Shown here: piece after piece, positions 43,801-51,405 of the stretch
Numbering within the stretch: position 1 is the stretch's first letter
Layout: each line of letters opens with the position of its first letter
Assembly: GCA_029976025.1 (NCBI GenBank)
Contig: JARKNX010000030.1
Coordinates: 62,001 to 126,000, forward strand
Length of the DNA: 64,000 nt
Source of the DNA: Aggregatilineales bacterium
GTDB taxonomy: Bacteria; Chloroflexota; Anaerolineae; Aggregatilineales; Ch27
Direction of reading: 5' to 3'
Position numbers and translations under genes: made by a program
Notes under the pieces: generated by a model
Told to the model about the DNA's origin: nothing
Database searches by the model: none
The model's input: the letters and a program-made list of their open reading frames with translations, nothing else

Positions 43801-44889
43801 CAGCGCCTCCACATGGGGCAGGACTTCGTGGAGCGTCAGAGCGGCGAAGGCGGCGCGGGTGGCGGGGTTCTCCAGCGCGACCGGCGCGCCGAACAGGGCG
43901 ACCAGCTCGCTTCCCTTGTCGCCAACGCCGACCTCGTTGAGGTACCCCCCGTGCTGGTGAATATGCGTCTGCGCCGCGCGCACCAGCTCATCCAGCTTGC
44001 GATCGGCATCCGGGGCGTCGTAGTCGAAGCCCGTGAAGTGAATGAACAGCGGCGTGACCAGGCGCAGCTCGGTCATATAAGCGCCGTGCCCGTCGGCCAG
44101 CCGCTCGTAGATCGGCGCGGGCATATATGACCGGCAGGCTTCCACCAGTTCCCAGGCGTGATCCAGATGATCCATCCAGCGTATGGAGGTCCAGCGAGGG
44201 GCGGTAGACTTTGGCGCGAAGAGCGTATATTTGAGCAGGTGAAACCCATCTTCCAGCGGGATCTGGGCGAACTGCTCACGGACGTGCTGGCCAGTCTCCG
44301 GGGACAGCACGATCTGGCCGGGCTGGGCCAGCCTGACAGCCCGCGCCATCTGGGCGACAGCGTGGCCGGCCAGCACATCGTATGCGCCGCACGTCACATC
44401 CCCGGGGTTGAAGCGCCGGGTCGGCCCGCTGCCCAGCCCGATCTTCACCTGCAGATCGGGCAGCACGGCGACCACGGCCTGCATCACGACCTGCATCGCC
44501 AGCGCCGCCGTCACGCCGCGCAAGGCGTGATCTTCACCGGTGAACCAGGCGGTCAGGCCGTCACCGCTGAAGCGAATGACAGAGCCATGATAGCGATCGA
44601 CGGCGTCGATCATGCCGACGAAGGTGTAATTGACCTGGGTGTTGAGTTCTTCAGCGCCGCGCTCTGTCCCGAGCTGGTCGGAGAGCGCCTCAGCCAGAGT
44701 GGTGAAGCCGCTGATATCGGCAAAGAGCGCCGTGCCTTCCGCCCGATCTGGCAGCGGCTGGCCGCTCAGAAGGGCGTGCAGGCGGTCCACCGGTAGGAAG
44801 GGGACCAGGTCGTGCAGCAGCGCCAGACCGTCGAGCGATCGCTTATCCACCATATGGCAGCCTGTAATCATCCCTGAAAAACGTTTCAT
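40837..44889 (-). CDS. Two cyclase-type domains, AAA ATPase and TPR repeats (1350 residues)
   Basis: Start is ATG 44889 or the in-frame ATG at 44853 (MVDKRSLDG). First class III cyclase domain, about residues 50-190: GTALFADISGFTTLAEAL and IRFSGDGLTAWF retain both metal Asp. A second cyclase-like domain at about 270-425 (LFIHFTGFDYDAP, RRGYAAIGNEVNLAARLM) lacks the first metal Asp and is probably inactive. An ATPase domain follows with Walker A LLLMVGESGLGKSHLL near residue 490. From about 850 to 1300 there are ten or more TPRs (GDNCAAMGDYEQALGYYSRA). This is the adenylate cyclase/ATPase/TPR layout of signal proteins. A promoter precedes it. Confidence 0.88.
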   Translation of the reverse strand: MKRFSGMITGCHMVDKRSLDGLALLHDLVPFLPVDRLHALLSGQPLPDRAEGTALFADISGFTTLAEALSDQLGTERGAEELNTQVNYTFVGMIDAVDRYHGSVIRFSGDGLTAWFTGEDHALRGVTAALAMQVVMQAVVAVLPDLQVKIGLGSGPTRRFNPGDVTCGAYDVLAGHAVAQMARAVRLAQPGQIVLSPETGQHVREQFAQIPLEDGFHLLKYTLFAPKSTAPRWTSIRWMDHLDHAWELVEACRSYMPAPIYERLADGHGAYMTELRLVTPLFIHFTGFDYDAPDADRKLDELVRAAQTHIHQHGGYLNEVGVGDKGSELVALFGAPVALENPATRAAFAALTLHEVLPHVEALHIGLTCGRLFTGTVGSPMRRGYAAIGNEVNLAARLMAAARPGETLANYRAHQMGNDFAWEALPAIRVKGKVAPVRVYRLLGLADITRPLWPEGRFVARSKELEALNWAVSTHRDRRARLLLMVGESGLGKSHLLGEFENMLREHGITGLFGAGRHIEQQMPYHVWRDVFAAYFDIAPGASPEEKRGLIIARLEQIAPQLVSQAPLLNDILASGFPENRFTRSLEPAERHSALVSLLIALLRAWLEEDALAIVLDNAQWLDGLSWDLTYQIGRQILDRPLSILISMRPLPDPQPEPLRLLENLENVRQLLLTNLSPEDVRMLAAEHLGVSSLPAAAARLIMEKTGGNPFFIKEVTTVLRESGMLEIADGKAILTGDPTSLELPDTVQGIVRSRIDRLPPDQQTLLKVAAVIGAQFSYRTLRAIQPLRLGEDALRENLAALDSMDVHQVEVTGEDGSFDAIYTFQYAITREVAYHSLSFSQRRQLHRAIARWTEQEYADTLEAHYAPLIHHWRAAEESAKEYHYCILAGARAAAQYANRDAISYLVRAVEIAPAGPPNTLFNTLLQLEDLYHLTASRREQYTVLNTLSGLADQENNPDWQARAATLWARYYESVAQYEDCIAAADQAFAFARQVGAPGLMGLSAVYRGLGLMHLGRAEEAAAALSEVYAAEDNRIEAWRLDVLGVTRARMGDYLGAGEAYLQAQARGNAAGDRAAVSRTLNNLGDNCAAMGDYEQALGYYSRALTIRQTIGDRQGEAVTLNSLGILSLMIGDLEPALHYLMQTRDLFQIIGDRSSEAEAALNIGRLHFEQRDYEIAREYLQTALKLRREIGDRRGAVTALLNLAMADSMLNRLSEAQIWLDEAAELDYPADPTPLQDILGHALTAEIAYKQGAIDTALTHAEAALKAVQRRGLGHTPSALRISLMIYEVLDGCGRDRQAADVLREAHALLQERAGRITDPERRARYLLTVPHHARIAEIYRMMAAPVAG

Positions 44890-44893
44890 GGGC

Positions 44894-44922
44894 AGGATAG
44901 TGTATTACCCGATCTTGCGCAA
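44894..44922 (-). promoter_or_regulatory. Probable sigma70 promoter of the cyclase/AAA/TPR gene
   Basis: On the minus strand TTGCGC (44917-44922) and TATCCT (44894-44899) are 17 bases apart. Transcription would begin very close to the ATG at 44889, so either the mRNA is nearly leaderless or the downstream ATG at 44853 is used. Confidence 0.45.
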
Positions 44923-44953
44923 GCCGGTTCCGGGAGTGGGAAGCAAGAGGATG

Positions 44954-46855
44954 TCAGGGGAGAACCGTAATCCGGGCGATTTCGGCGCGTTCACCGCCGC
45001 TCCCGGCAAGGATCAGACGGGCGGCCGGATCATCTACTGCGTACAGGCCGACGGCCAGCGTATATTCGCCCGGCGGCAAGTCAGGTGGGATGAGCAGGCC
45101 GTGCCGGTCGATCACCGTCTCGCCCGGCGTCCAGCCGGTTGTCGGGGCCAGCCCGCCGCCCGGCTCGCTGTCATGCTGGGCCGGCGGCGGGGCGTCCGGG
45201 TTGGCGTAGAGGTGGACAAAGACCTTATAGCGCCGGTCGAGCGGCTCGTCCGTCCGCCAGAACAGCGTAACGGCCAGCGCGTCACCCGCCCGGACCGTCT
45301 CCCGATCCAGAGCGACGCCCTCCAGCAGGATAGGCGCCCCCGCGATGCCGAAGTGCAGGTTGAGCGTCTCCGCCGGTGCGGCGGCAGGTTCCCCCGGCAC
45401 GGCGTAGACAACGAAGCGGACATCCCCGTACCAGCGCGAATCCGCTTCGAACGCCCCGGCGTTGAGCGCTCGCTCGACGGTGCTGTTCGGATCGCGCTCC
45501 CGGTCGCCCCAGAACAGGGCGAATATGCGGCGGTGATCGCGCAGAATGGCGGTCATTTCGGCCTGTGTGGCGGCGTCATCGCCGCCCAGATCGCGCGGCA
45601 GCGGATAAACCGGCGCCGTCCCGCGGTAGTAGTACGACCAGACTTCACCCTGGCCCGGCCCATCGAGGATGATGGCGTCGCCGGGGCGGGCGTCCGCCAT
45701 GATGGCGCTGGCCATTGCCCGGTAATCGTTGCGGCGGTACGCCGGGTCGGTATACAGCGCGGACAGCCCGGCCAGCAGAGCGGCGGCCAGAATCGCGCTG
45801 GCCGCGGCGGCCAGCAGGCGCGGTGTGATGCACCGGTCCCGCCACAGAGCAGCCAGCCCGCTCCCCAGCCACAGGGTCAGCGCGGCGGAAGCGGGGGTGA
45901 GCTGCTTGAGATCGTCGGCAGCCAGCCCCAGCAGGAGAAAGCCTCCGATAGTGACGCTCGCCCAGACGATGGGCAGGAACCACAGCGCCCGTCCCCGCCA
46001 CATCCACAGCGCCGCCGCAGCGAATAAGGCGGCGAACGCGACGACCCAGCTCGTATCCTGTCCGCCCGGGCCGAAGCTCAGAGTCCGCAGCAGGAATGCC
46101 GGATCGGTCCCGACGCCGCTGTCGGGCCAGGTTGTGACCTGGCCGATGGCCGTCCCGACCCAGGGGGCGAAGAGGAGCAGCGTGAGCGCGTTGGCGGCGA
46201 TGTACAGAGACAGCGGGCGCCAGTCCCTCCGCCGGAGCCACCACAGGACGAAGACGGCTCCCTGCGCCAGCATCGTGAACGGATAGGCGTAATGGGTGTA
46301 CAGCCCGGCGGCGTTGCCCAGCGCCAGCGCCATGAGTGGCGCGCGCCGGGAGGGTTCTACCAGCCATGTCGCCAGCGCCCCCATGCCCGCCGTCGCCAGC
46401 AGGCCGAGCAGGGCGTACATGCGGGCTTCCTGCCCGTAGTAGATTGCGAAGCCATTAGCGGCCAGCAGGAGCGCGGCGGCCAGGGCGGCCTTTCGATCGT
46501 ACAGCCGCCGCCCCAGCGCCCCGATTGTGGCGACCGTCAATACGCTTGCCAGCGCCGAAAACGCGCGCAGAGCGAATTCGCTCGTCCCGGTCAGGCCGGT
46601 CCAGGCAGCCAGCGCGAGGTAGTAGCCCGGCGGGTGAATATCGGCAGCAGCGTGGATCAGGATATCCCGGGCGCTCCGCCCGGCCATCACGGCGCTGGCG
46701 CCTTCGTCATTCCACAGCGACTGGGCGCCCAGATCGTGAAAGCGCAGCCCCGCCGCCAGCAGCATGATGGCGACCGCGGCGGCCAGCCAGAGGGCGGCGC
46801 GCGCTGGCGGATGGGCGGTTGTTGCGGGTGTGCACTGCATGGGCAATCGGCACAT
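44954..46855 (-). CDS. PMT-type membrane glycosyltransferase
   Basis: 633 residues; ATG 46855 or 46840. About ten hydrophobic segments form the first 400 residues. The GT39/GT83-like signature loop is FHDLGAQSLWNDEGASAVM, with the catalytic DE pair in WNDEGAS, followed by ADIHPPGYYLAL (HPP) and GFAIYYGQEARMYALLG. The C-terminal 220 residues are a soluble extracytoplasmic domain with Pro-rich loops. It should move sugars from polyprenyl phosphates onto proteins or lipids outside the membrane. The gene is a single unit on this strand, 64 bases upstream of the cyclase gene, so the two may be co-transcribed. Confidence 0.87.
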   Translation of the reverse strand: MCRLPMQCTPATTAHPPARAALWLAAAVAIMLLAAGLRFHDLGAQSLWNDEGASAVMAGRSARDILIHAAADIHPPGYYLALAAWTGLTGTSEFALRAFSALASVLTVATIGALGRRLYDRKAALAAALLLAANGFAIYYGQEARMYALLGLLATAGMGALATWLVEPSRRAPLMALALGNAAGLYTHYAYPFTMLAQGAVFVLWWLRRRDWRPLSLYIAANALTLLLFAPWVGTAIGQVTTWPDSGVGTDPAFLLRTLSFGPGGQDTSWVVAFAALFAAAALWMWRGRALWFLPIVWASVTIGGFLLLGLAADDLKQLTPASAALTLWLGSGLAALWRDRCITPRLLAAAASAILAAALLAGLSALYTDPAYRRNDYRAMASAIMADARPGDAIILDGPGQGEVWSYYYRGTAPVYPLPRDLGGDDAATQAEMTAILRDHRRIFALFWGDRERDPNSTVERALNAGAFEADSRWYGDVRFVVYAVPGEPAAAPAETLNLHFGIAGAPILLEGVALDRETVRAGDALAVTLFWRTDEPLDRRYKVFVHLYANPDAPPPAQHDSEPGGGLAPTTGWTPGETVIDRHGLLIPPDLPPGEYTLAVGLYAVDDPAARLILAGSGGERAEIARITVLP

Positions 46856-46999
46856 TCAAGGCTGGCGGAAGCGAACAGGCACTCTTATACCCTCAGCGCG
46901 CCGGTCCTGCAATGGCGTTTTGTGCGGCGGTAGGGGCTGTGGTTACGCTGGCGTCGTCCGCTCTGCTATATGCTGGAGATGATGATGACATCATAACAA

Positions 47000-47485
47000 C
47001 TGGTTAGCCAGCTCCGCTTCACCCGGAGCGAGTTCAAGCGCTGTCTGGCAGGCGTGACCGATGAAGACGCCCGCCGTCGCTTTATGCCGATGAACTGCGT
47101 CAGCTGGATTGTCGGCCACCTGGCTGTACGGGAGCAGTACTACTGGGCGATCATGGCCCAGGGGCGCGTGATTATCCCCGGGCTGTACGAAATTGCCGGT
47201 TACGACCGCCCGGCGTCCACCCCACCGCTGGCCGATATGTGGGCGGCCTGGGGAGAGATCACCGCCGCCGCTGACGAATACCTGGAGACGCTGACAGCCG
47301 ACATGCTCATCACTACTCTGTTGTGGGAGGGCAAGCCCTACCGGGAGAATATCGGTACGATGCTCCAGCGCAACATTTACCACTACTGGTATCACACCGG
47401 CGAGGCCGCCGCCATCCGCCAGCTTCTTGGGCATGCTGATCTGCCGGAGTTCGTGGGGGATATGTCGGCGGCTGCGTATGGCTGA
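47000..47485 (+). CDS. DinB-family protein with ambiguous 5' end
   Basis: Homology-like sequence starts at QLVSQLRFTRSEFKR, in frame from 46997. That frame is preceded by three ATG codons (46979-46987) with GGAG before them, but TAA at 46994-46996 separates them from the body. The CTG at 47000 is used as a minimal start; GTG 47054 would cut helix one. DinB metal-site positions are present: SWIVGHLAVREQYYW, and NIYHYWYHTGEAAAIRQLLG with His residues. Length (about 161 residues) is normal for DinB. The product may be a pseudogene product, a non-ATG start, or affected by a sequence error. DinB proteins are often stress-linked thiol transferases. Confidence 0.55.
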   Translation: MVSQLRFTRSEFKRCLAGVTDEDARRRFMPMNCVSWIVGHLAVREQYYWAIMAQGRVIIPGLYEIAGYDRPASTPPLADMWAAWGEITAAADEYLETLTADMLITTLLWEGKPYRENIGTMLQRNIYHYWYHTGEAAAIRQLLGHADLPEFVGDMSAAAYG

Positions 47486-47491
47486 TCGACC

Positions 47492-48796
47492 TCAGCCGGG
47501 GTGGGCGGCGATGTAGTCACGCATGGCATCGTACACCGGCAGGGTGGTGAAGTCCGGCTCGACCATGCGAAAGTAGTAGAAGCTCTGGTTGCGGTCGGCG
47601 TCGGAAGCCGGCTTGAAGTACCAGTAATTGATCACACCGACCCACGGCCATTCCTGCCGCGCCCGTTCGTAGGCCAGCGGGACCCAGCGGGCCTGCTGCT
47701 CTTCGGTGACCCGGCCAAAGCGGTCCCGATCGGCGATGCCTGGCGCGGCTGCCTCGTCAGGGACCGGGTTCCAGTTCATCTCGCTGATCCAGATTGGCGC
47801 GTCGGCGTCGCCATTCTGAACCATAATGTCGCGGATCCACTGGTTGCGCCCGTAGTTGATATTCATCGGGCGCATGCGGCGGTCGGTGGGGCCAGAGCGC
47901 AGGCCGTAGCCGTTGACGGCCAGCACATCGAAGCAGTCTCCCGCGCCGGCGTCGTACATGCGCTGGAGGAAGATCACGTCGGTCATGTTCCTGCCGTCAA
48001 TGGCGGCGGTGGGGGCTATCGCCCCGCTGATCACAACAATCGTCGGGTCCACTTCCTTCAGCGCCCGGTAAGTCCGGCAGAGCAGGTCGGTGTAAGCTAC
48101 CGGATCCACCGCCGCTTCGCCCCATTCGGGGTAGATATTCGGCTCGTTCCAGACCTGGTAATAGCGGATGCGGCCCCGGTAACGCCCGGCTACGGCGACA
48201 GCGTAGTTCACAAAGTCCTGGATGTCATCCGGCGGGGCGAAGGTCCCGCCCTGGTCACCGGCGGCGCGGCTCCAGGCGGGCGGTGTGCTCAGCCGGGCCT
48301 GAATCTCCAGCCCATACTGCCCGGCCAGGTCCACGATGTTGTCGTACTTCTCCCAGGCGCTGCGGGGCGGATCGTTGCGGCGATCCTCGAAGTCGCCGCG
48401 GCCATGGATCTCGATATCTTCCCAGGGGAACTCCTGGCGGATCCAGTGGAAGCCCGCGTCGGCGATCATCGCAAGCTGGCGGGCGCGTTTTTCCGGCTCG
48501 ACTTCCTGCTGGAGGAAGGTATTGATGCCGTACGGGTTGACCTGCGCCAGCGCGGGAATGATATCCGGGCGCGTATCGGGCAGGCGGCGGGTGAAGTTGC
48601 CCGTCCATTCCAGGAAGCCGCGAATCTGACCGGGGGCCATTTCTTCGCCGGTCAGGTTCCACAGGGCCTGCCAGACCAGCCCGTGGGCCAGCAGGTCCGC
48701 CACCAGAGCCGCCCCCAGCAGGGCGATCACCAGCAGGATTGTCGCCGCGACACGCCAGCGTCGCCGCAGGGAAGAAAAACGGTGTATGCTATTCAT
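47492..48796 (-). CDS. Clan GH-A glycosidase, membrane-anchored
   Basis: 434 residues. One N-terminal helix (VAATILLVIALLGAALVADL) anchors the protein outside. The (beta/alpha)8 barrel has the clan-A acid/base in RYYQVWNEPNIYPEWG and the nucleophile Glu in IWISEMNWNP. Residues PYGINTFLQQEVEPE and GFHWIRQEFPWEDIEIHG (WIRxEFPW) are consistent with GH39/GH5-like enzymes. Substrate is not predictable. It reads into the DinB-like gene with a gap of six bases between convergent stops. A minus-strand TATAAT lies nine bases before the ATG. Confidence 0.87.
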   Translation of the reverse strand: MNSIHRFSSLRRRWRVAATILLVIALLGAALVADLLAHGLVWQALWNLTGEEMAPGQIRGFLEWTGNFTRRLPDTRPDIIPALAQVNPYGINTFLQQEVEPEKRARQLAMIADAGFHWIRQEFPWEDIEIHGRGDFEDRRNDPPRSAWEKYDNIVDLAGQYGLEIQARLSTPPAWSRAAGDQGGTFAPPDDIQDFVNYAVAVAGRYRGRIRYYQVWNEPNIYPEWGEAAVDPVAYTDLLCRTYRALKEVDPTIVVISGAIAPTAAIDGRNMTDVIFLQRMYDAGAGDCFDVLAVNGYGLRSGPTDRRMRPMNINYGRNQWIRDIMVQNGDADAPIWISEMNWNPVPDEAAAPGIADRDRFGRVTEEQQARWVPLAYERARQEWPWVGVINYWYFKPASDADRNQSFYYFRMVEPDFTTLPVYDAMRDYIAAHPG

Positions 48797-48804
48797 AGAG
48801 GATA

Positions 48805-48810
48805 ATTATA
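48805..48810 (-). promoter_or_regulatory. TATAAT very close to the glycosidase start
   Basis: A perfect minus-strand TATAAT ends nine bases before the ATG at 48796, so a transcript starting at the usual distance would be leaderless. No ribosome-binding site is visible, which fits. No strong -35 was found. Confidence 0.4.
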
Positions 48811-48848
48811 GCGTGCCAGAACTGATCCCCGAACGGGCGATTCTGGAC

Positions 48849-48854
48849 TATAAT
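48849..48854 (+). promoter_or_regulatory. TATAAT -10 box of the ElaB-like gene
   Basis: A perfect TATAAT lies 41 bases before the ATG at 48895, in the same 98-base divergent gap. The -35 position is weak. Confidence 0.4.
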
Positions 48855-48894
48855 CTCAGTAGAATAAATAGGTGGCGTGGAGGAGGAGGTCACT

Positions 48895-49323
48895 ATGACC
48901 GGCAACGGGACGCAGGACAAAGGCGACGAAGCCGCGCAGGAATTCCAGGCGCGCATCGATCAGGCCAGCAAGCAGATCAACGATGAGCTGGCCGATATAC
49001 GGCTGCAGCTTCTTGAACTCCGGAACGATCTGGCGCTGCGGGCGGCCTCGGCGAAAGAGCGCGTGGCGGGGGAACTCAAGGCCGCCGCGGCGCGCGTCCG
49101 CCAGGAGGGCCAGAAGAACGAAGATACTGAAGCCGTGCAGCGGATGTCCGATCTGGCTGACCGGCTGGATGCGACGGCTGCGTACCTGGACGAACACTCC
49201 CTTGAGGAAATTGGCGACGAAGTCACCCTTAAGGCGCAGGCTAACGTCTGGCAGGTGGTCGGGATTGCCTTCCTGATCGGCCTGATTCTCGGTTTCCTGC
49301 TGGGTTCGGGCAAGCGGCGTTAG
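48895..49323 (+). CDS. DUF883/ElaB-like coiled-coil protein with C-terminal helix
   Basis: 142 residues from ATG 48895 with GGAGGAGGAGG upstream. About 100 residues of charged heptad-like helix (AQEFQARIDQASKQINDELA, then SAKERVAGELKAAAARVRQ) precede one C-terminal helix, QVVGIAFLIGLILGFLLGSG, ending with KRR. This tail-anchored form with a Gly-rich helix and basic end is characteristic of ElaB/YqjD-type proteins, which attach ribosomes or envelope factors to the inner membrane in enterobacteria. Function here is inferred only. A strong terminator follows at 49350. Confidence 0.75.
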   Translation: MTGNGTQDKGDEAAQEFQARIDQASKQINDELADIRLQLLELRNDLALRAASAKERVAGELKAAAARVRQEGQKNEDTEAVQRMSDLADRLDATAAYLDEHSLEEIGDEVTLKAQANVWQVVGIAFLIGLILGFLLGSGKRR

Positions 49324-49349
49324 ATATCAGATATTCCGAGGAGCGGATC

Positions 49350-49383
49350 GGCAGCGCGCAGGGGGGTGTGCGCTGCCTTTTTT
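49350..49383 (+). terminator. Rho-independent terminator
   Basis: GGCAGCGCGCA (49350-49360) pairs with TGTGCGCTGCC (49367-49377), one G-T wobble, around a G6 loop, followed directly by six or more T. The lipoprotein ATG begins only 26 bases after the T run. Confidence 0.88.
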
Positions 49384-49408
49384 CGGGCCTGGCGGGGGCA
49401 GGGTTGGC

Positions 49409-50629
49409 ATGGGTGTGCGCGGATTGATGTTGATAGCGAGTGCGGCGCTGGTGCTGGCGGGGTGCGACCCCGGGCCGGCCGCCCCGCCAACTGATATCCC
49501 GCCGACGGAGGTGATCGCCACAGCCGCCGCTCCTTCGCCGCCGGCTACGGCGGAGGCTGTCCCCCTGACGCCCTACGCCGATCCGGCCTACTCCATCATG
49601 GTCCCGCAGGGGTGGGTGGCGGTGCCCGGCCTGACGCCGGAGGAGCGCCTGTTCACGCCGGAGGGCGACCCCACCTCCGGGCTTCTGGTGCGTGTGCAGG
49701 GCAGGGGATACGACTTCACGGTGCTTGACTCCCTGATCAACAGCGAGCTTCAGCTCCTGCGGCAGGAAGGGCTGGCCCCGGTCGAAACGGCCATTCGCCA
49801 GCCGGTCCTGTTGCCCGGCGGGCAGGGGGTGGGGCGCTCCGCCTGGCTTGATGTGATGGCAGATGGTCAGCCGGCCCGGATGCGGGTGACTGCACTTGTC
49901 GCCAATTTTGCCACAGCCTATCTCCTGCGCTTCTGGGGGCCGGAGGCGATCTTCGATCGGCCAGAATGGGCCGCAGCAAGCGATCATATTCAGGAGCGCT
50001 TCACGCCTGTTTTTGTGGCGGCGGCCCCGACAACAGCGCCGCCAACTGTCACCCCGCGCGTAGAGAACACGGCGACGCCGGCTGCCCCGCCGCTGACAGT
50101 AACCGCTCCGGCGGCGAGCCTGACGCCGCTGCCCACAATCGCCCTGAGCGCAATACCGCTCAGCGCTGCGCCTTACCAGGGGGACGGCTTCCGGGTGTAC
50201 TATCCGGAGGGCTGGTCGCTGTCGGAGAATCTGGATCGGGGCATCAGCTTCCTGCCCGCCGATCCGGACGCGCTGCTGGGGCTGACGATCGCCCCGCTGG
50301 GGACAGGCTACGATCCTGTGAGCAGCCCGCACACGCTGCTGGAGGACTATCTGATCGGCGTGCAGCAGAATGTCCCCGGCGCGATCCTGGGCGACCAGCG
50401 GCTGGATGAATCGCCGGGGGGCGTGGCCGATGGCGTCAGCGCCACTTACGTTGTGCCCTTTGAGGGGGGGCATCTGGTCTACCGGGTGACGATGCTGGTG
50501 GCACGGGCGGGGGATGGCGCGGCCTTCCGCCTGATACAATGGGCGCCGGAGGGCGCGTATGAGGTAGAATACCGCTCATTGTTTCGGGCCGTGGTGGATC
50601 AGTTCCGGCCGCTGGCAGGCGGCTCCTGA
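49409..50629 (+). CDS. Lipoprotein with two related domains
   Basis: 406 residues. Lipoprotein signal MLIASAALVLAGC, lipidated Cys at about residue 19. A Thr/Ala/Pro-rich linker (about 20-50) precedes a domain of about 150 residues (ADPAYSIMVPQGWVAVPGL ... YLLRFWGPEAIFDRPEW). A second Thr/Pro linker (about 205-250) leads into a second domain with the same plan: YQGDGFRVYYPEGWSLSENL ... DGAAFRLIQWAPEGAYEVEY. Both resemble PsbP/DUF1795-type folds with a D-GxxVxYPxGW opening. Function is unknown. The very short leader after the terminator is unusual. Confidence 0.75.
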   Translation: MGVRGLMLIASAALVLAGCDPGPAAPPTDIPPTEVIATAAAPSPPATAEAVPLTPYADPAYSIMVPQGWVAVPGLTPEERLFTPEGDPTSGLLVRVQGRGYDFTVLDSLINSELQLLRQEGLAPVETAIRQPVLLPGGQGVGRSAWLDVMADGQPARMRVTALVANFATAYLLRFWGPEAIFDRPEWAAASDHIQERFTPVFVAAAPTTAPPTVTPRVENTATPAAPPLTVTAPAASLTPLPTIALSAIPLSAAPYQGDGFRVYYPEGWSLSENLDRGISFLPADPDALLGLTIAPLGTGYDPVSSPHTLLEDYLIGVQQNVPGAILGDQRLDESPGGVADGVSATYVVPFEGGHLVYRVTMLVARAGDGAAFRLIQWAPEGAYEVEYRSLFRAVVDQFRPLAGGS

Positions 50630-50662
50630 TCAGAAACGGCGTTGTCCCCCGGGGGTCATCCT

Positions 50663-50992
50663 ATGATCAAGTTCACCATCCTCTACCATGAGCCTGCTGA
50701 CACGGCGGCTTTTGAGCAGTTTTATACGGCCAGCCTGGCGCTGATGGAACGCCTCCCGAATATACTGCGCCGCGAGGTCAGCCACGTCTACGGGGCGCCG
50801 GGCGGCTCGTCGCCCTATTATCGCAGCCTGGAACTGTACTTCGCCGACAGAGAAACTCTTGACCAGGCTATGCGGTCGGAGGAGGGTGTCGAGGCCGGAC
50901 GGCATTTGATGGCCCATGCTGCCCGGCTGGCTGAGCTGTACTTTTCCGAAGTTTATGAGGAAGAAGGGGGCAGCACGCCGCCCGCCGCATGA
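50663..50992 (+). CDS. EthD-domain protein
   Basis: 109 residues from ATG 50663. The EthD fold (dimeric alpha/beta barrel) is suggested by MIKFTILYHEPADTAAFEQF, the HV-type strand REVSHVYGAPGGSSPYYRSL and LELYFADRETLDQAMRSEEG. Family members form dimers in ring or ether degradation and other redox or small-molecule steps. The start overlaps no other gene and comes 33 bases after the lipoprotein stop, so they may be co-transcribed. It converges with the DUF2892-like gene. Confidence 0.75.
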   Translation: MIKFTILYHEPADTAAFEQFYTASLALMERLPNILRREVSHVYGAPGGSSPYYRSLELYFADRETLDQAMRSEEGVEAGRHLMAHAARLAELYFSEVYEEEGGSTPPAA

Positions 50993-51024
50993 AGACGCCG
51001 CGCCGGCGCGGCGTATAAGCAAAA

Positions 51025-51046
51025 GGGACACCCCATGGAGTGTCCC
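51025..51046 (-). terminator. Terminator of the DUF2892-like gene
   Basis: GGGACAC at 51025-51031 pairs with GTGTCCC at 51040-51046. On the minus strand the hairpin is followed by TTTTGC. It lies between two convergent stops. Confidence 0.6.
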
Positions 51047-51071
51047 CTGCTGCTGGAAAACGTGGCGCCGT

Positions 51072-51296
51072 CTACTTGCCGCGGATATCCTTGCCGCTGA
51101 AGGGCAGCCCGGCCAGCGGGGCGAAAACGCAAAAGTCGAAGATCCCGGCGGCCAGCGGGACAAGCCCGATGATCGTGATAATCACGCCGCCGACTCCTCC
51201 AACCCCGAACAGCCCGAGCACGATCAGGATGATCCCGACGACAATCCGCAGGATGCGCCCGTTCTGGCTGGCCATAAAATTGACGAGTCCGTTCAT
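51072..51296 (-). CDS. YgaP-like/DUF2892 small membrane protein
   Basis: 74 residues from ATG 51296 with GGAGG seven bases upstream. Two hydrophobic segments, RILRIVVGIILIVLGLFGVG and GVIITIIGLVPLAAGIFDFC, joined by a tight Gly-rich turn, then a short tail (PLAGLPFSGKDIRGK). The PLxG-F-tail after a Cys fits the DUF2892 membrane domain that also ends rhodanese proteins such as YgaP. Here it is stand-alone. Role unknown. It lies between the EthD gene and mscL. Confidence 0.75.
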   Translation of the reverse strand: MNGLVNFMASQNGRILRIVVGIILIVLGLFGVGGVGGVIITIIGLVPLAAGIFDFCVFAPLAGLPFSGKDIRGK

Positions 51297-51405
51297 TGTG
51301 TACCCTCCTGAGGTCAGTATATTTATCTCTGCATTCACATCTATAGATGCAGTCTGATCGGAATTTGTTACCTCATGGGACGTTTATGCGAATGCCCACA
51401 GGACG

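Noticed and set aside
42382-44130. 582-codon plus-strand frame inside the cyclase/AAA gene
   Set aside because: Antisense shadow; the minus-strand frame holds Walker and cyclase motifs.
47501-48805. 434-codon plus-strand frame antisense to the glycosidase
   Set aside because: Mirror of the glycosidase gene, which has catalytic Glu motifs and a membrane anchor.
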